Below, in pieces: positions 6,320 to 8,058 of a stretch of DNA of 8,058 nt (position 1 is its first letter; each line of letters opens with the position of its first letter). Source of the DNA: Clostridia bacterium (lineage in GTDB: Bacteria > Bacillota_A > Clostridia > Christensenellales > Borkfalkiaceae). A program made the position numbers and the translations under genes. The notes below the pieces were generated by a model, which was not told the origin of the DNA, searched no databases, and saw nothing but the letters and a program-made list of their open reading frames with translations. The stretch spans positions 1 through 8,058 of the forward strand of contig JAFTIG010000007.1 of the NCBI GenBank assembly GCA_017457015.1, given 5' to 3'.

Positions 6320-6334
6320 GTAGGTGAAACGTTT

Positions 6335-6640
6335 ATGGAAAAAGATTTAAGATATATTGAACTTTTTGAACTTTATCAAGGGCTTTTAACGGATAGGCAA
6401 AGAGAACTCTTTTCTTCTCATTATTATTTTGACTTATCCCTTGCTGAAATTGCAGAGCCAGACGGCAACACCCGTCAAAACGTGTATGCGGCGGTAAAAA
6501 AAGTAAAGGCAAAACTTGACGAATACGAGAGTATTCTGCATTTAAATGAAAAAAATCAAAAACTAACCGACCTTGCCGCACTTCTTAACGAGAAGGATAA
6601 AGATTTAGCGGTTAAGATTATGGAAATTATAGGTATGTAA
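6335..6640 (+). CDS. ylxM: SRP-associated helix-turn-helix protein YlxM
   Basis: This 101-aa protein belongs to the YlxM/p13 family (UPF0122), small sigma-70 region-4-like helix-turn-helix proteins encoded next to ffh in Firmicutes. In streptococci the homologue has been reported to associate with SRP and affect its GTPases. The family pattern is clear: LYQGLLTDRQRELFSSHYYFDLSLAEIAE (about 13-41), then the recognition-helix region NTRQNVYAAVKKVKAKLDEYESIL, and a C-terminal helix with NEKDKDLAVKIMEIIG. Length is normal (about 100-115 aa). AGGTGA at 6322-6327 supports the ATG at 6335. Its TAA stop overlaps the ffh ATG by one base (TAATG), indicating translational coupling. The leader carries a strong promoter, a terminator-like hairpin and a REP-like palindrome, so the pair may be controlled at transcript level. 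Confidence 0.93.
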   Translation: MEKDLRYIELFELYQGLLTDRQRELFSSHYYFDLSLAEIAEPDGNTRQNVYAAVKKVKAKLDEYESILHLNEKNQKLTDLAALLNEKDKDLAVKIMEIIGM

Positions 6641-7953
6641 TGGCACTGTTTTCAGGACTTTCCGAAAAACTGAATCACATTTTCAGCAAACTTACCAAAC
6701 ACGGCAAGCTTACAGAACTTGAGATAAAGACGGCAATGAGAGAAGTGCGTATCGCCCTTTTAGAGGCGGACGTAAACATTTCGGTCGTTAAGTCTTTCGT
6801 GGCACGCGTAAGCGAACGTGCAGTCGGACAGGAAATTTTAAAGAGTTTAAGCCCTACCCAGCAGGTTATAAAAATCGTCAATGAAGAACTTATCGATTTG
6901 ATGGGAAGTAGCAACAGTAAACTTGCAGTATCGAGCACTCCGCCCACTGTTATAATGATGGCGGGACTTCAAGGCGCAGGTAAAACTACGCTTGTCGGCA
7001 AACTCGGTATGCTCTTAAAAAAACAGGGCAAAAAACCCTTGCTCGTCGCGTGTGACGTCTACCGCCCTGCGGCAATAAACCAACTTAAAGTAGTGGGTGA
7101 AAAGGCAGGCTGTCCCGTTTTTGAAAAAGGTCAAGGCAACCCTGTTAAAATTGCAAAAGAAGGCGTTGCACACGCAAAATCTTTCGGTTTTGATACGGTA
7201 ATTATCGATACGGCAGGTAGACTTCAGATTGATGAAGACTTGATGCAAGAACTTGAAAAAATCAAAGCGGAAGTAAATCCTGCGGAAATTTTGCTCGTAG
7301 TTGACTCAATGACAGGTCAAGTTGCGGTAGAAGTTGCAGATACTTTTAATAAACGTCTAGAAGTCACGGGGTTAGTTTTAACTAAACTTGACGGCGATAC
7401 GAGAGGCGGTGCAACCCTTTCTATGAAAGCGGTTACAGGCAAACCGATTAAATTCTGTTCGGTTGGTGAAAAACTAGGTGATTTAGAGCCTTTCTATCCC
7501 GACCGTATGGCAAACCGAATTCTTGGTATGGGCGACGTTTTGACGCTTATAGAAAAGGCGCAAGAAGCGGTCACTGAAGAGCAAGCCAAAAAGATGGAAG
7601 AAAAGTTTAGGAAAAACTCCTTTACTTTAGACGACTATCTCGTTCAGTTTGAAACCATGAAAAAGATGGGCGGACTTAAAGACGTGCTCGCAATGCTCCC
7701 CGGAATGGGTGGCAAGTTCAAGATAAAAGAAGAAGATATAGACGAAAAGAAAATCGTTACAATGAAGGCGGTTATTCAGTCTATGACGATGAAAGAGCGT
7801 GAAAATCCGCAAATCATCAACTCGTCCAGAAAAAACCGCATAGCAAAGGGTAGCGGTACGAGCGTTCAAGAAGTAAACCGCGTATTAAAGCAGTTTGAAC
7901 AGACCAAACAGATGATGAAACAGATGAAAGGTAATAGGATGTTCAGATTTTAA
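6640..7953 (+). CDS. ffh: Signal recognition particle protein Ffh (SRP54)
   Basis: Ffh binds 4.5S/6S-type SRP RNA and hydrophobic signal sequences on nascent chains, then pairs with FtsY for delivery to SecYEG. The 437-aa protein has the normal three domains: N (about 1-95), G (about 100-295) and M (about 320-437). G-domain motifs are GLQGAGKT (109-116), DVYRPAA (139-145), DTAGR (190-194), TKLDGDTRGG (248-257) and GEKLGDLEPF (276-285). In the M domain the hydrophobic finger loop region is MGGLKDVLAMLPGMGG (343-358). The SRP-RNA-binding helix-turn-helix is SSRKNRIAKGSGTSVQEVN (395-413), and the tail is methionine-rich (QMMKQMKGNRMF). Nothing is missing. The start is fixed by the TAATG overlap with ylxM and by full-length N-domain homology; only a weak AGG lies upstream, so translation probably depends on ylxM. 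rpsP follows after 60 bp. Confidence 0.99.
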   Translation: MALFSGLSEKLNHIFSKLTKHGKLTELEIKTAMREVRIALLEADVNISVVKSFVARVSERAVGQEILKSLSPTQQVIKIVNEELIDLMGSSNSKLAVSSTPPTVIMMAGLQGAGKTTLVGKLGMLLKKQGKKPLLVACDVYRPAAINQLKVVGEKAGCPVFEKGQGNPVKIAKEGVAHAKSFGFDTVIIDTAGRLQIDEDLMQELEKIKAEVNPAEILLVVDSMTGQVAVEVADTFNKRLEVTGLVLTKLDGDTRGGATLSMKAVTGKPIKFCSVGEKLGDLEPFYPDRMANRILGMGDVLTLIEKAQEAVTEEQAKKMEEKFRKNSFTLDDYLVQFETMKKMGGLKDVLAMLPGMGGKFKIKEEDIDEKKIVTMKAVIQSMTMKERENPQIINSSRKNRIAKGSGTSVQEVNRVLKQFEQTKQMMKQMKGNRMFRF

Positions 7954-8013
7954 TTCAATTAACTAAAGAAAAAAATAAAAACATATAAAATTCATTTCAA
8001 GGAGAAAACAACA

Positions 8014-8058
8014 ATGGCAGTAAAAATGAGATTAACCAGAATGGGCGATAAGAAATCC
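8014..8058 (+). CDS. rpsP: 30S ribosomal protein bS16, N-terminus only (cut by window edge)
   Basis: Fifteen codons read MAVKMRLTRMGDKKS, close to the usual bS16 start (MAVKIRLxRMGxKK). The protein is an early 30S assembly protein of about 80-90 aa, so most lies beyond the right edge. A strong AAGGAG ribosome binding site is at 7999-8004. Position just after ffh matches the usual Firmicutes order. The 60-bp AT-rich gap from ffh shows no convincing terminator, so read-through is likely. Confidence 0.93.
   Translation, partial: MAVKMRLTRMGDKKS

Noticed and set aside
6198..6334. SRP RNA gene (ffs) next to ffh
   Set aside because: The region is only 137 bp, already filled by a promoter, a hairpin and a palindrome, and shows no GGAA-type tetraloop or conserved internal loop of SRP RNA helix 8.
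7954..8013. Separate promoter for rpsP (TATAAA at 7984-7989)
   Set aside because: The -35 candidate TTAACT is 19 bp away and the region is simply A/T-rich. Read-through from ffh is more likely.

Overview
The window looks like chromosomal DNA from a low-GC Bacillota (Firmicutes), probably an uncultured Clostridia-type organism. The evidence is the AT-rich sequence, strong AAGGAG-type ribosome binding sites, sigma-A-like TTGACA/TATAAT promoters, simple hairpin terminators, and the Firmicutes-style gene set smc, ftsY, ylxM, ffh, rpsP. The species cannot be told from the sequence alone.

Layout. (1) 3-2393: the C-terminal two thirds of the chromosome condensin SMC, cut by the left window edge, followed 16 bp later by ftsY (2410-3306), the SRP receptor GTPase. 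A terminator that can work in both directions closes this block. (2) 3363-6197: about 2.9 kb of accessory genes, most with their own promoter and terminator. They are a small XRE-type repressor on the minus strand, a divergent lipocalin-like lipoprotein, an N-acetylhexosamine 1-kinase-like sugar kinase (NahK family), and a second lipoprotein of unknown family. (3) 6335-7953: ylxM and ffh, translationally coupled by a TAATG overlap and encoding SRP components, followed by the first 15 codons of rpsP (ribosomal protein bS16) at the right edge.

How the genes work together. FtsY and Ffh are the two GTPases of co-translational membrane targeting, and YlxM is a small protein linked to SRP. From established knowledge, smc-ftsY-ylxM-ffh-rpsP is contiguous in Bacillus subtilis. 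Here the accessory block separates ftsY from ylxM-ffh, and ylxM-ffh appears to have its own perfect-consensus promoter.

The most distinctive structure is the control region between the XRE gene and the first lipoprotein. A perfect 23-bp palindrome covers the overlapping -35 elements of two back-to-back promoters, with two related imperfect sites flanking it. This reads as a compact self-regulated switch. The second point of interest is the ylxM-ffh leader, where a perfect promoter runs straight into a terminator-like hairpin and then a REP-like palindrome. I saw no tRNA, rRNA, CRISPR array, insertion sequence or transposase. No gap between genes exceeds about 155 bases.
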